A stretch of DNA of 54,420 bases, from assembly GCA_937136055.1 (NCBI GenBank), contig CAKZOD010000091.1, forward strand, positions 1 to 54,420, given 5' to 3'. The notes beneath the pieces were generated by a model. It was not told the DNA's origin, ran no database searches, and saw only the letters and a list, made by a program, of their open reading frames with translations. A program made the translations under genes and the position numbers. Shown in pieces: positions 26,111-34,252 of the stretch (positions within the stretch are counted from its first letter, which is position 1; every line of letters begins with the position of its first letter). This DNA comes from an uncultured Oceanospirillaceae bacterium. Its GTDB lineage: Bacteria > Pseudomonadota > Gammaproteobacteria > Pseudomonadales > Balneatricaceae.

Positions 26111-26163
26111 AAGACATGCGATCAAGTCCCCAAATCTTCTCTGTGGACCTGATCGCTATCTTT
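26111..26163. repeat. Palindromic intergenic repeat, copy 1
   Basis: Arms of 19 nt (26111-26129, 26145-26163) pair imperfectly: AAGACATGCGATCAAGTCC with the complement AAAGATAGCGATCAGGTCC. The left arm shares ACATGCGAT-y-AAGTCCCCA with a second palindrome at 34038-34092. The spacing and arm length are alike, so this is a dispersed REP/MITE-like family. Confidence 0.65.
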
Positions 26164-26303
26164 AATATAAAAGAGTACATTTACAGACCAAAAAAGTATA
26201 TATGCCAAAACCGACAATAGTTCTACTGCGCACTCTTAATTGATTGACTCAAGAGATAGTTACGACGTACATTTGCCCAAAACTCACACTGAGGATGCTG
26301 CGA

Positions 26304-28175
26304 ATGACAGCGACACTACTTTCACTAATCGCACTGTTTTCAAGCGGCTTCTTAATGATGCTTGGCAGTGGTTTGATCAACATTCTTTTGCCCTCACGCT
26401 TGAGTTTAGAAAATGTCAGCCCAGATAACATTGGCTTAGTAATGTCGATGTTTTCAGTCGGGCTGTTAATAGGGAGTATTTATACAAGGCGTCTTATTCT
26501 CTACGTTGGCCATATTCGCGTTTACGCCGCCTGCGCGGCTATGGCCGCAATTAGTATCCTCACTTGCTATCTGTGGTTCAACGAATGGCTGTGGGCATTG
26601 ATGCGCATTCTGCTGGGGTTTTGTGTGGCCTCTACCAATATCGTGGCCGATGGCTGGCTCAGTGAGCGGGCAACGAGCGATACCCGTGCGCGGATATTGG
26701 CGACGAACCAAATTGTTGTGCTTTTGGCGATGTTTCTCGGCTCTTTTTTGATCAACTTTGCAGAAGTGACCGATGCGATACTCTACATCATGGCCGGTGT
26801 ATTGTTGTGCAGCGGTGTAGTACCTATTGCGATGACCAGTGCCAGCGCGCCGGAAATTGATGATGCACCTCCTATGCCACTGCTCAAGTTGCTAAAGAGT
26901 TCGCAAGTCGGTGTGCTGTCGGTACTGATGTGCGGATTTATGCTCGGTTCTTTGTTGAGCATGATCGCTGTGTACGGAGAGGCAAAAGGTATCAGCGGGT
27001 TCAGGTTATCGTTGTTGGTGGGCTCAGCGGTTATCGGTGGAGTTATTCTGCAATTCCCCATCGGTTATTTAGCTGATCGCTATGACAGACGTAAAGTTAT
27101 TTTGAGTATCGTCTTTTTATCTATCTTAAGTACGTTGTCAGTGCCTTTGGTTATTGATGTTGACTTATTTTACCTCGCACTGGTTTTGGTGAGTTTGAGC
27201 AGTGGTATTGTCTCTAGCCTTTATCCATTGGGTATTGCTGAAACGTTTGACCGCCTACAGCAAAATGAAATGGGCGGCGCGATCAGTGCAATGATGATGA
27301 CTTACGCAGCAGGAGGCATTATTGGACCATATACAGTTGGTTTAGTGATGGAATATATTGGCGTGAATGCGTTCTTTAGCTTTATGGCTGCTGTGCAATT
27401 GGCCTTTGTTTTCTTTGTTATTTATCGCAGTACAGTACGAAAATCGATACCTGTTGACCAGCAGGAAGCTTTCGTTGCCCAAGGGGCCACGGGTTGGGTC
27501 AGTAGCGAACTTGATCCACGTACCGAATATGTTGATACGCCCAATTTAAGCGCTGCTGCGCAAGCTGCTGTAGATATGGCTGAAACAAACCCTGAACTCG
27601 CGTTAGATATGGTGAGTTTGATTGCCAAAGCTTCACCGGACCAAGCGGTGGAAGCAGCTGGAGCAGTTGCAGGGGTGGAAGGCGTCGACGTTACTGAGTT
27701 GTATAAAAGGCTCAATCCTGAAGTACCTGATCAACAGCATCAAGAGTTCGTACAAACCATTATTACAGCGACACCTGAGCCTACAGCGGAGCTAGTGAAT
27801 GTTGTCTTTGATGAAGCTGAGTCTGAAGATATTGCCGAGCTGGCAACGGCCATGACAGAAGCGGCCCCAGAGCAGAGTTTGGAGATAATAGAGGCTGCAA
27901 CTGAGGCTGTTTTAAATGACAATCCTGAAATGGTTGTCGACATTGCCGAAGCCTATCACAACAATGTGGCTAACAATTGGGAAGAGATGCGTTACGCGGA
28001 TCGATTGGCCGATGAAAGTGAGCAAAATATTTCTGACATGGTGTCTATGATTGCTGAAAAAGCGCCAGAGCAAATCGATGATGTGAATGCATTTATTGCA
28101 GAAAGTGACACGGACTTTAGTGAGCAGCCTGATAGTGACAGCGATGATGAGGCGCAGCCACCTTCTAAGAGTTAG
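26304..28175 (+). CDS. MFS transporter with acidic helical C-terminal extension
   Basis: Inner-membrane secondary transporter of the YcaD-like major facilitator branch, 623 aa from the ATG at 26304 (GAGG nine bases upstream). In-frame ATG 26295 or TTG 26244 would lengthen it slightly. Twelve membrane helices lie within the first 400 residues; typical MFS signatures include SIYTRRLILYVGHIRVY, the helix-5 region, and IGYLADRYDRRKVIL between helices 8 and 9. Unlike standard members (about 380-400 aa), a cytoplasmic tail of roughly 220 residues follows, with repeated alanine/glutamate-rich helices of the type ELAxAMTEAAPEQSLEII and a Ser/Asp-rich end. It shares its control region with the serine dehydratase gene. 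The substrate is unknown, possibly an amino acid. Confidence 0.88.
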   Translation: MTATLLSLIALFSSGFLMMLGSGLINILLPSRLSLENVSPDNIGLVMSMFSVGLLIGSIYTRRLILYVGHIRVYAACAAMAAISILTCYLWFNEWLWALMRILLGFCVASTNIVADGWLSERATSDTRARILATNQIVVLLAMFLGSFLINFAEVTDAILYIMAGVLLCSGVVPIAMTSASAPEIDDAPPMPLLKLLKSSQVGVLSVLMCGFMLGSLLSMIAVYGEAKGISGFRLSLLVGSAVIGGVILQFPIGYLADRYDRRKVILSIVFLSILSTLSVPLVIDVDLFYLALVLVSLSSGIVSSLYPLGIAETFDRLQQNEMGGAISAMMMTYAAGGIIGPYTVGLVMEYIGVNAFFSFMAAVQLAFVFFVIYRSTVRKSIPVDQQEAFVAQGATGWVSSELDPRTEYVDTPNLSAAAQAAVDMAETNPELALDMVSLIAKASPDQAVEAAGAVAGVEGVDVTELYKRLNPEVPDQQHQEFVQTIITATPEPTAELVNVVFDEAESEDIAELATAMTEAAPEQSLEIIEAATEAVLNDNPEMVVDIAEAYHNNVANNWEEMRYADRLADESEQNISDMVSMIAEKAPEQIDDVNAFIAESDTDFSEQPDSDSDDEAQPPSKS

Positions 28176-28218
28176 TCCAGGGAGTTTTTGGTTTAGAAAA
28201 AGTATTCGGGTGTATAAA

Positions 28219-28246
28219 CTGCTGATTAAAAAATTTAAGTCAGCAG
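28219..28246. terminator. Hairpin between MFS and FAD dehydrogenase genes
   Basis: CTGCTGA (28219-28225) and TCAGCAG (28240-28246) form a 7-bp stem with an A/T-only loop, between two convergent genes. It can act in both directions, although T-runs are modest. Confidence 0.5.
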
Positions 28247-28276
28247 CTTAAAGTGGAAATGTTTGATGAAAAAAGT

Positions 28277-29512
28277 TTAATTGAGTAGTTCTGCAACGAT
28301 TTTGGCGGTTGTCGGACCTTGAGTGAGGCCAAGGTGGCCATGACCTAAGGCGTATACAATGTTTGTATTAGTACCACTGCGTTCAATAATCGGTAGCGAA
28401 TCTGGGGTAGAAGGGCGGTGCCCCATCCACTGGTAATTCTCCTTGCGATTAAGCTTGGGGAACAGTTCTGCGGCGATATTATCGATAGCAGTGAAATGCG
28501 CTTCTTTTGCAGGGCGTTTAGTACCGGCAAACTCAGCCCAGCCACCAACGCGAATACCGTGATCAATTGGGGTGGCAACAACTCCTCGATCACCGAACAT
28601 AATTGCCCGCTGCAGATCTATTCCAGGGTCAGTGTAAGTCAGGTTATAGCCGCGCTCTGCTTCTACTAGTTTAGGGGTGCCCATTTTCTTCAACAGAGGC
28701 TTTGACCACACACCTGCCGCTAATACAACTTGATCAAAAAACTGGCTTTTGCCACTGCGGTACTTAACTTCAATAGACTTTTGCCCTGCTCTACTTTGAG
28801 AGTGCTGGTTTGGGTTGAACTCTTCCACATCTTCGCAAAGAAACTCAGCGCCTTTAGCGCAGCAAAAATCGACTAGGCCAGTCACCACTTTTTTAGGATC
28901 TTCAACAGTCATCCACTGTGGCAGTCGATAACCGCCGCTGAATATCCTTGCCAATTGTGGCTCTAAATCGTATAGCTGATCAGTTGTAATCGATTCGGAC
29001 TCAAAGCCGAATTTGCGACGAGTTTCAAACTCTGCGGCAGCATTTTGCAAACTTTTTGGGGTTTCATAGAGATACAGTGCCCCATCGCGGCGCAATAAAT
29101 GCTCAATCCCTGTGTTTTTGTAAAGTGATTCAACATCTTCAAAAACAGTTTTGTTAATGTTGGCTAGCTTTTCAATGTTTGCGGCATGAATAGTTTGTTG
29201 CGAATTTAATGTAAAACGCACTATCCAAGGTAAGAGTAGCGGCCAGTGACTCAATGGGATTTTCAACGGTGATTTTGGATCAAGCAGCATGCCTATGGCC
29301 GAAATAACGATACCAGGGGTCGCCATAGGAATTATTTCAGGTGCGGCAATATGCGCAGCATTGCCTCTTGAAGGGCCAGCCATACCGGGCATAGCGCGAT
29401 CGATCAAAGTAACTTTGGCGCCTTGTAATACCAGTTGTGCGGCGCAGCTACTACCAATAACACCGGCCCCAACGATTGCGATATGGCGACCTTGAAAATC
29501 TACCTGTGACAT
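28277..29512 (-). CDS. FAD-dependent dehydrogenase, likely cis-4-hydroxy-D-proline dehydrogenase
   Basis: DAO/DadA-type flavoenzyme, 411 aa. HIAIVGAGVIGSSCAAQLVLQGAKVTLID is the FAD-binding Rossmann motif; SRGNAAHIAAPEI follows as in DadA relatives; WMGHRPSTPDSLPIIERSG and YALGHGHLGLTQGPTTAKIV form the C-terminal FAD motif. It follows the proline-racemase-family gene by 60 bp on the same strand, so both probably come from one transcript. In the hydroxyproline pathway the epimerase product, cis-4-hydroxy-D-proline, is oxidised to 1-pyrroline-4-hydroxy-2-carboxylate by exactly such an enzyme. A GGAGC site precedes the ATG. A general D-amino acid dehydrogenase function cannot be excluded. Confidence 0.88.
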   Translation of the reverse strand: MSQVDFQGRHIAIVGAGVIGSSCAAQLVLQGAKVTLIDRAMPGMAGPSRGNAAHIAAPEIIPMATPGIVISAIGMLLDPKSPLKIPLSHWPLLLPWIVRFTLNSQQTIHAANIEKLANINKTVFEDVESLYKNTGIEHLLRRDGALYLYETPKSLQNAAAEFETRRKFGFESESITTDQLYDLEPQLARIFSGGYRLPQWMTVEDPKKVVTGLVDFCCAKGAEFLCEDVEEFNPNQHSQSRAGQKSIEVKYRSGKSQFFDQVVLAAGVWSKPLLKKMGTPKLVEAERGYNLTYTDPGIDLQRAIMFGDRGVVATPIDHGIRVGGWAEFAGTKRPAKEAHFTAIDNIAAELFPKLNRKENYQWMGHRPSTPDSLPIIERSGTNTNIVYALGHGHLGLTQGPTTAKIVAELLN

Positions 29513-29572
29513 TGAATGCTCCAGTAAAACAGCGTGAAAAATGGTTGGGATTAGTGACCGTAAATCAAGATC

Positions 29573-30607
29573 TTATCTTACTAGATCGTCCGCGTCTCCC
29601 CAACAGTCTGCAACACTGTAACCTTGTTGATATGGATCAGTTGGATCGACACCAATTTGATGGATACCGTGTATCCACCCGCGTCCAGAAACTTTAGGTA
29701 ACACCGCTGTTTTTCCAGCAACTGTAGTTGTACCAGCAACGCTCATGTCGAATCGGCTACCAATAATGGAGTATGCGCTGTATTGATCACCTACCTTAAT
29801 CTCTCCGCGCTCAAGCATTACAGCCATACGTGCGCTGTTCCCTGTGCCACAAGGAGAGCGATCTACACGCCCTGGTGGTAGCACAGTTGCGCCGCGCAAT
29901 TCACCATCAGGGCCTTTATCGATCAGCATAGTGTAGGCGATACCTTTTAATTGATCGTTTTCTGGGTGCACAATTTGCATTGTTTTATTGAGCTGGCGCT
30001 GTACTTCACAGCCAATCTCGACAATCTTCTTAGCATTTTGACGCTCAATGCTAATGCCAAGTTGTTTACAATCAACCAGTGCATAGAAGATGCCGCCAAA
30101 GGCGATATCCACATTTAAAGTGCCGTAATCCGCAGTATCAACTTTAACATCTAAACTGTGTACAAAACTGGGGTTCATATCCAGCTCAACACGTTCACAC
30201 TTGCCGTCTTTACATTGAGCGGTGGCTGTTACTAAACCAGCTGGCATATCAAAGCGCACTTGAGTCGTCGGCTCTTGCATCTCTAAAATGCCTGTTTCTA
30301 ACAACACCGTGGTTGTGCAAATACAATTAGAGCCCGACATTGCATGGGCTTGGTCCCCTTGCAAAATAATAAAACCCGCATCGGCATCTGGGCGTGTCGG
30401 AGGCAGCAACAAGTTAGTACTCATTTGTGCGTAACCGCGAGGCTCAAAGACGCAAAAACGTCTAATACTGTCATCTACCTCGTTGATATATGTCATTTTT
30501 TCCAACATTGTGGCACCGGGAATATCAAGTACTCCACCAGTAACGACACGACCAATTTCGCCCTCGGCATGGGCTTCAACTAAATTAAGTGTTTTTTTCC
30601 AGCGCAT
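29573..30607 (-). CDS. Proline racemase family enzyme, likely 4-hydroxyproline 2-epimerase
   Basis: Cofactor-free enzyme of the proline racemase superfamily, 344 aa. The two active-site positions are Ser91 in MSGSNCIC and Cys253 in SPCGTGNSAR, so this is a Ser/Cys pair rather than the Cys/Cys pair of classical proline racemase; the Thr of typical trans-3-hydroxyproline dehydratases at the second site is absent. HAEGEIGRVVTGG at the N-terminus and SGRGWIHGIHQIGVDPTDP at the C-terminus are family signatures. Context (D-hydroxyproline dehydrogenase downstream, ABC transporter divergent, deaminase and aldehyde dehydrogenase nearby) supports epimerisation of trans-4-hydroxy-L-proline. A role with 3-hydroxyproline is possible. 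Two further cysteines (95, 97) follow the active-site serine. Confidence 0.88.
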   Translation of the reverse strand: MRWKKTLNLVEAHAEGEIGRVVTGGVLDIPGATMLEKMTYINEVDDSIRRFCVFEPRGYAQMSTNLLLPPTRPDADAGFIILQGDQAHAMSGSNCICTTTVLLETGILEMQEPTTQVRFDMPAGLVTATAQCKDGKCERVELDMNPSFVHSLDVKVDTADYGTLNVDIAFGGIFYALVDCKQLGISIERQNAKKIVEIGCEVQRQLNKTMQIVHPENDQLKGIAYTMLIDKGPDGELRGATVLPPGRVDRSPCGTGNSARMAVMLERGEIKVGDQYSAYSIIGSRFDMSVAGTTTVAGKTAVLPKVSGRGWIHGIHQIGVDPTDPYQQGYSVADCWGDADDLVR

Positions 30608-30683
30608 GAGTTTGATCTCTTAAAGGTTCTGTTTGGCGCACATTATCTCGCATGATCTACAGCGTCAATCATTAAATTAATGT

Positions 30684-30739
30684 TTGGATGCAATATTGAA
30701 TACTATAAAAATATCTCTTGTCGACAGCTTGTATCCAAT
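30684..30739. promoter_or_regulatory. Cluster of putative GntR operators between epimerase and ABC transporter genes
   Basis: Three copies of the inferred motif lie in the 190-bp divergent region: TTTGGATGCAAT (30684-30695), ATTGAATACTAT (30695-30706) and CTTGTATCCAAT (30728-30739). TTGTCGACAG (30718-30727) resembles the TTGTCGACAA next to the site at 26020. The density suggests the main control point for uptake and catabolism. Confidence 0.55.
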
Positions 30740-30797
30740 GTTATTGTTTAAGCGTAAACACACTTATGACAAAAAAATAATTTAAAAGGTGATTCAC

Positions 30798-31625
30798 ATG
30801 TCTCAAATACTTAAACGTTTTTCGAGTGTTGCAGCGCTCGCGACAACAGCTGCACTTGCATTCACTCTGTCCACTAATGCTAATGCTGACAAATTAGACG
30901 ATGTCATCTCCGAGGGAGAGTTGCGCTGCGGTGTGGTATTGGACTTCCCGCCCATCGGTTATCGCGATGCGAATAATCAGCCAGCGGGTTTTGATGTGGA
31001 TTACTGTAAAGATCTAGCGGCCGCGTTAGATGTGGATTCCAAAATTGTGCCATTAACATGGGCTGAGCGTTTACCTGCGATAGTTAATAATCGTGCAGAC
31101 GTCATTTTTGGCGGTACTTCTGATAGTTTGCAACGTGCTAAAACGGTTGGCTTCTCAATTCCTTACGCTATTTATTACGCGCAGGCGATAGTCAGTAAAG
31201 AAGGTGGCATTAAAACGTTTGAAGACATGAAAGGAAAGCGCATTGCAGGTGCGGTAGGAACTGTGCCTGAAAAAGAGTTTTTAAAATACGCTAAAAAATG
31301 GGGTACAGAAAACCTGTATCAAGGCTATCAAAGTGAAAACGAAGTATTTCTTGCGGTTGCTCAAGGTAAAGCAGATGCAGGTTTAACGACTAATACAACG
31401 ATCAAGCCTGTTGTAGGTCAGTTCAAAACACTAGCTGCGGGTCCTCGTATGCCTTGGACGACGGATTACACTTCAGTTGCCGGTCCTCGTAAAGATATTG
31501 CTTGGTTAAACTATTTGAATTTATTTGTTACTCATCAAGTACGTTCAGGTCGTTACCAAGAGCTTTGGGGTAAGTATGTTGGTGGTGAAGCGCCGTCATT
31601 ACGTATACCAAATGTAATGTACTGA
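30798..31625 (+). CDS. Amino acid ABC transporter substrate-binding protein
   Basis: Periplasmic SBP family 3 protein, 275 aa from ATG 30798 with AAAAGGT seven bases upstream; a GTG at 30789 would add three residues. The signal peptide ends near NANA before DKLDDVISEGELRCGV. The fold signature is present: GFDVDYCKDLAAAL, ADVIFGGTSDSLQRAK (the Arg that binds the amino acid carboxylate region follows) and GKRIAGAVGTVPEKEF. It heads an operon with two permeases and an ATPase, divergent from the hydroxyproline epimerase gene, with putative GntR sites in between. Hydroxyproline or a related imino acid is therefore the likely ligand. Confidence 0.93.
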   Translation: MSQILKRFSSVAALATTAALAFTLSTNANADKLDDVISEGELRCGVVLDFPPIGYRDANNQPAGFDVDYCKDLAAALDVDSKIVPLTWAERLPAIVNNRADVIFGGTSDSLQRAKTVGFSIPYAIYYAQAIVSKEGGIKTFEDMKGKRIAGAVGTVPEKEFLKYAKKWGTENLYQGYQSENEVFLAVAQGKADAGLTTNTTIKPVVGQFKTLAAGPRMPWTTDYTSVAGPRKDIAWLNYLNLFVTHQVRSGRYQELWGKYVGGEAPSLRIPNVMY

Positions 31626-31632
31626 GAACGTA

Positions 31633-31704
31633 GCACGATTTACTCGAAGGGCATGATAACTACACTTGGTGTTACAGGGTTAATACAAGCTCTCTAAATC
31701 GTGC
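31633..31704 (+). promoter_or_regulatory. Intercistronic stem after the binding-protein gene
   Basis: GCACGATTTA (31633-31642) and TAAATCGTGC (31695-31704) form a perfect 10-bp stem enclosing about 50 nt. A smaller one, CTGATAC/GTATCAG, lies at 31759-31789. Such structures between a binding-protein gene and its permeases often reduce read-through or protect the upstream message; here this is inferred. Confidence 0.45.
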
Positions 31705-31834
31705 AAAGCTCTTCTGCTAACTGCTGAACAGATCCTAGCTTAACCGTTAGGGTCTTAGCTGATACCTGAGTTGCTCAACGAAGTATCAGAGATCAGAGAT
31801 TATCTGCCGTTCTCTTTTTTATATAGGCATATAT

Positions 31835-32494
31835 ATGGATTACACGTTCCACTGGCGACCTGTTATTAAAGCATTACCTGATCTGTTCAGTGCTGCTTTA
31901 ATCACCCTAGAGGCCGCTGTCTTGTCGATGATCGTCGGCATCATTATTGGATTAATTTTGGCTATGATGCGCTTGTACGGTAATCGGCCAATGTATTTTT
32001 TCGCTACTGTTTGGGTAGAACTTGCGCGCAATACGCCCGCTCTGCTGCAATTGTTCTTCTTTGGTTTTGGGTTAGGTGCCTTTGGTTGGCATTTAAGTCC
32101 CTTTATGATCGTGCTTTGCGGATTGGCGTTTAATAATGCCGGTTATTTAGCGGAGAACTTTCGTGGAGGCTTCCAAGCAATTCCAAAACCACAGTATAAC
32201 GCGGCGCGCTGTCTTGGTATGAGCGCTAGCCAAACCTACACTCGAATCATTATTCCCCAAGTTTTTAAATTGGTTTATTACCCAATGACAAACCAGATGG
32301 TATGGGCAGTTTTGATGAGTTCATTAGGGATGTTGGTCGGTTTTAGAGAGCTATCAGGTGCCACACAATTTTTAGCTTCAAATACCTTTAGGTTGTTTGA
32401 ATTCTTCCTCGTTGCTGCTGTGTTCTACTATGTATTGGTTAAGCTGATATTGTTGGTTGCACATCTAATTAGTCGCAAGTTATTTACTTATTGA
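31835..32494 (+). CDS. Amino acid ABC transporter permease (HisM/GlnP type), first
   Basis: Inner-membrane permease, 219 aa, with five predicted helices. The binding-protein-dependent transport motif is evident: ENFRGGFQAIPKPQYNAARCLGMSASQTYTRIIIPQ, i.e. the EAA loop (AARCLGMS) that docks on the ATPase. ELARNTPALLQLFFFGFGL is typical of polar amino acid permeases. It lies 209 bp after the binding-protein gene and 10 bp before the second permease. Together the two form the heterodimeric channel of the uptake system. Confidence 0.94.
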   Translation: MDYTFHWRPVIKALPDLFSAALITLEAAVLSMIVGIIIGLILAMMRLYGNRPMYFFATVWVELARNTPALLQLFFFGFGLGAFGWHLSPFMIVLCGLAFNNAGYLAENFRGGFQAIPKPQYNAARCLGMSASQTYTRIIIPQVFKLVYYPMTNQMVWAVLMSSLGMLVGFRELSGATQFLASNTFRLFEFFLVAAVFYYVLVKLILLVAHLISRKLFTY

Positions 32495-32504
32495 GGATTA
32501 ACAG

Positions 32505-33176
32505 ATGTCAGAAACAGCAAGTACGATTCAGTTCTTTACAGGCTTTAGCCTTAATGATTTACCTTTTTTGGCAGAAGCTGCCGGTAATACCTTATTAATC
32601 TCGGTGATATCGATTTCAATCGGTTCGGTTTTTGGTTGTTTATTTGGCTGGGCATTATATGCCTCGAAATACGCGCGCATCTTCTTAGGCTCAATTCTGG
32701 ATGTTTTTCGCAGCGTGCCTTTAATCATCCAATTACTGTTATTTTTTAACTTCTTTCCTATTTTAGGTTTCCCACTGGAGCCTTTTGCGGCTGGCTGTAT
32801 TGTGTTAATTGTTTACACCAGTGCACTGGTAGCACAAGTTGCTCGAGGTGGAATAGAAGCAGTACCTGAGCCGATGCGCCGTGCATCAAGATCATTAGGT
32901 ATGAGCTATTTTCAAGATATGCGTTATGTGGTGTGGCCAATTGGCGCAAGAGCGATGTTACCTGCTTGGACTGGTGTAGCTTTAGGGGTGCTCAAAGACT
33001 CGGCATTGGTGTCAGTGCTAGGGTATCTGGAATTACTGCGCGCTTCACAAATATTAATTACAAGAACACAAGAGCCATTCATTATATTGGCAATAGTCGG
33101 TGCATTTTATTTTGCCCTATCTTATCCCATTGGCAAATTGACGGCTAAATTAGAACAGAGGTGGCAGTATGATTGA
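32505..33176 (+). CDS. Amino acid ABC transporter permease (HisM/GlnP type), second
   Basis: Second inner-membrane permease, 223 aa, five helices. It shows DVFRSVPLIIQLLLFFNFFP, the common substrate-channel segment, and the EAA loop RGGIEAVPEPMRRASRSLGMSYFQDMRYVVWP. GVALGVLKDSALVSVLG is the conserved segment before the last helix pair. A GAGGA site precedes the ATG. Its last eight bases overlap the start of the ATPase gene, which indicates translational coupling. Confidence 0.94.
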   Translation: MSETASTIQFFTGFSLNDLPFLAEAAGNTLLISVISISIGSVFGCLFGWALYASKYARIFLGSILDVFRSVPLIIQLLLFFNFFPILGFPLEPFAAGCIVLIVYTSALVAQVARGGIEAVPEPMRRASRSLGMSYFQDMRYVVWPIGARAMLPAWTGVALGVLKDSALVSVLGYLELLRASQILITRTQEPFIILAIVGAFYFALSYPIGKLTAKLEQRWQYD

Positions 33177-33891
33177 GTTAAAAAACGTTGATAAATCTTT
33201 TGATCAACTTAAAGTCCTAAAAGGCATTGATCTCACTGTTCAAAAGGGCGAGGTACTCAGCGTTATTGGCGCCAGTGGTTCTGGAAAATCAACCATGTTG
33301 TACTGCATTAATGCTCTTGAGAAAATCCAAGGTGGCAACATTATTGTGGATGGCGTTGATGTTCACGCACCTTCTACTAATGTGAACCAACTACGCCAAA
33401 AAATAGGTATGGTGTTCCAGCAGTGGAATTCATTCCCGCACTTAAGTGTATTGGATAATGTCGCTTTAGCGCCTCGGATTGTTTTAGGTAAAACAAAAAG
33501 AGAGGCGCGAGAAATTGCTGAAAAGCACCTCAAACATGTGGGACTAGGTGATAAGTTGGATACCTATCCAACACGTATGTCAGGTGGTCAGCAACAGCGT
33601 TTAGCAATTGCTAGAGCACTAGCGATGGAACCCGGCTATATGTTGTTTGATGAAGTAACATCAGCGTTAGACCCTGAACTCGTAGGTGAGGTGCTTGATA
33701 CCTTAAGATTATTACGAGAAGATGGTATGACGATGATTGTTGTAACCCACGAGATAAATTTTGCACGGGATGTATCTGATCGCATTGCCTTTTTTCACCA
33801 AGGTGTGATCGAAGAGCTAGCACCCGCTAAAGCGCTCGTTAATAATCCACAACGCACTCGCACTCAACAGTTCTTGAGCAAAGTACTCTAA
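33169..33891 (+). CDS. Amino acid ABC transporter ATP-binding protein
   Basis: Cytoplasmic ATPase, 240 aa, of the GlnQ/HisP type. Walker A GASGSGKST, Q-loop VFQQWNSFPHLSVLDN, signature SGGQQQR, Walker B MLFDEVTSALDPE and the H-loop VVTHEINFARDVSD are all intact. Phe-Asp-Glu in Walker B is the polar amino acid subfamily form. It closes the four-gene uptake operon and is followed 12 bp later by a strong terminator. Confidence 0.96.
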   Translation: MIELKNVDKSFDQLKVLKGIDLTVQKGEVLSVIGASGSGKSTMLYCINALEKIQGGNIIVDGVDVHAPSTNVNQLRQKIGMVFQQWNSFPHLSVLDNVALAPRIVLGKTKREAREIAEKHLKHVGLGDKLDTYPTRMSGGQQQRLAIARALAMEPGYMLFDEVTSALDPELVGEVLDTLRLLREDGMTMIVVTHEINFARDVSDRIAFFHQGVIEELAPAKALVNNPQRTRTQQFLSKVL

Positions 33892-33903
33892 TCTGAATGT
33901 TGC

Positions 33904-33932
33904 AAAGCACCTTCTGCATAAGAAGGTGCTTT
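33904..33932 (+). terminator. Intrinsic terminator of the ABC transporter operon
   Basis: A perfect 12-bp stem, AAAGCACCTTCT (33904-33915) and AGAAGGTGCTTT (33921-33932), with a 5-nt loop. The stem itself ends in TTT. It lies directly after the ATPase stop codon. The rest of the 361-bp gap up to 34252 contains only the palindromic repeat listed next. Confidence 0.85.
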
Positions 33933-34037
33933 ATCTAAATTGGTTTATCTAAGATGCTTGCGTTTCTTGTATGAAGAACGCTCAGCTTTTTAAGTTGGTG
34001 TTTTTCGAACTAGCGGTTTTTCTATTCATTAAGATAA

Positions 34038-34092
34038 GGAACATGCGATTAAGTCCCCACAGAAAAGGTTTCGGGACGTGATCGTATGTTCC
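34038..34092. repeat. Palindromic intergenic repeat, copy 2
   Basis: Arms of 20 nt (34038-34057 and 34073-34092) match at 17 positions: GGAACATGCGATTAAGTCCC against the complement GGAACATACGATCACGTCCC. The left arm shares ACATGCGAT-y-AAGTCCCCA with copy 1 at 26111-26163. Both are intergenic and of nearly equal size. Confidence 0.7.
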
Positions 34093-34252
34093 ATAATTAT
34101 TGATCCCTTAAATAATCCACGGGTTCAAGTAAAGCTCAAAATCAAATTTATGTCGCTACTGCAAAAAGATAAGAGTAGACTGCGCGCATCTTCGCAGCAC
34201 CTGCAGTAAAGCAGGCAGTCGATTTTTTGTATCTTTCTTGAGTTAAACTATT

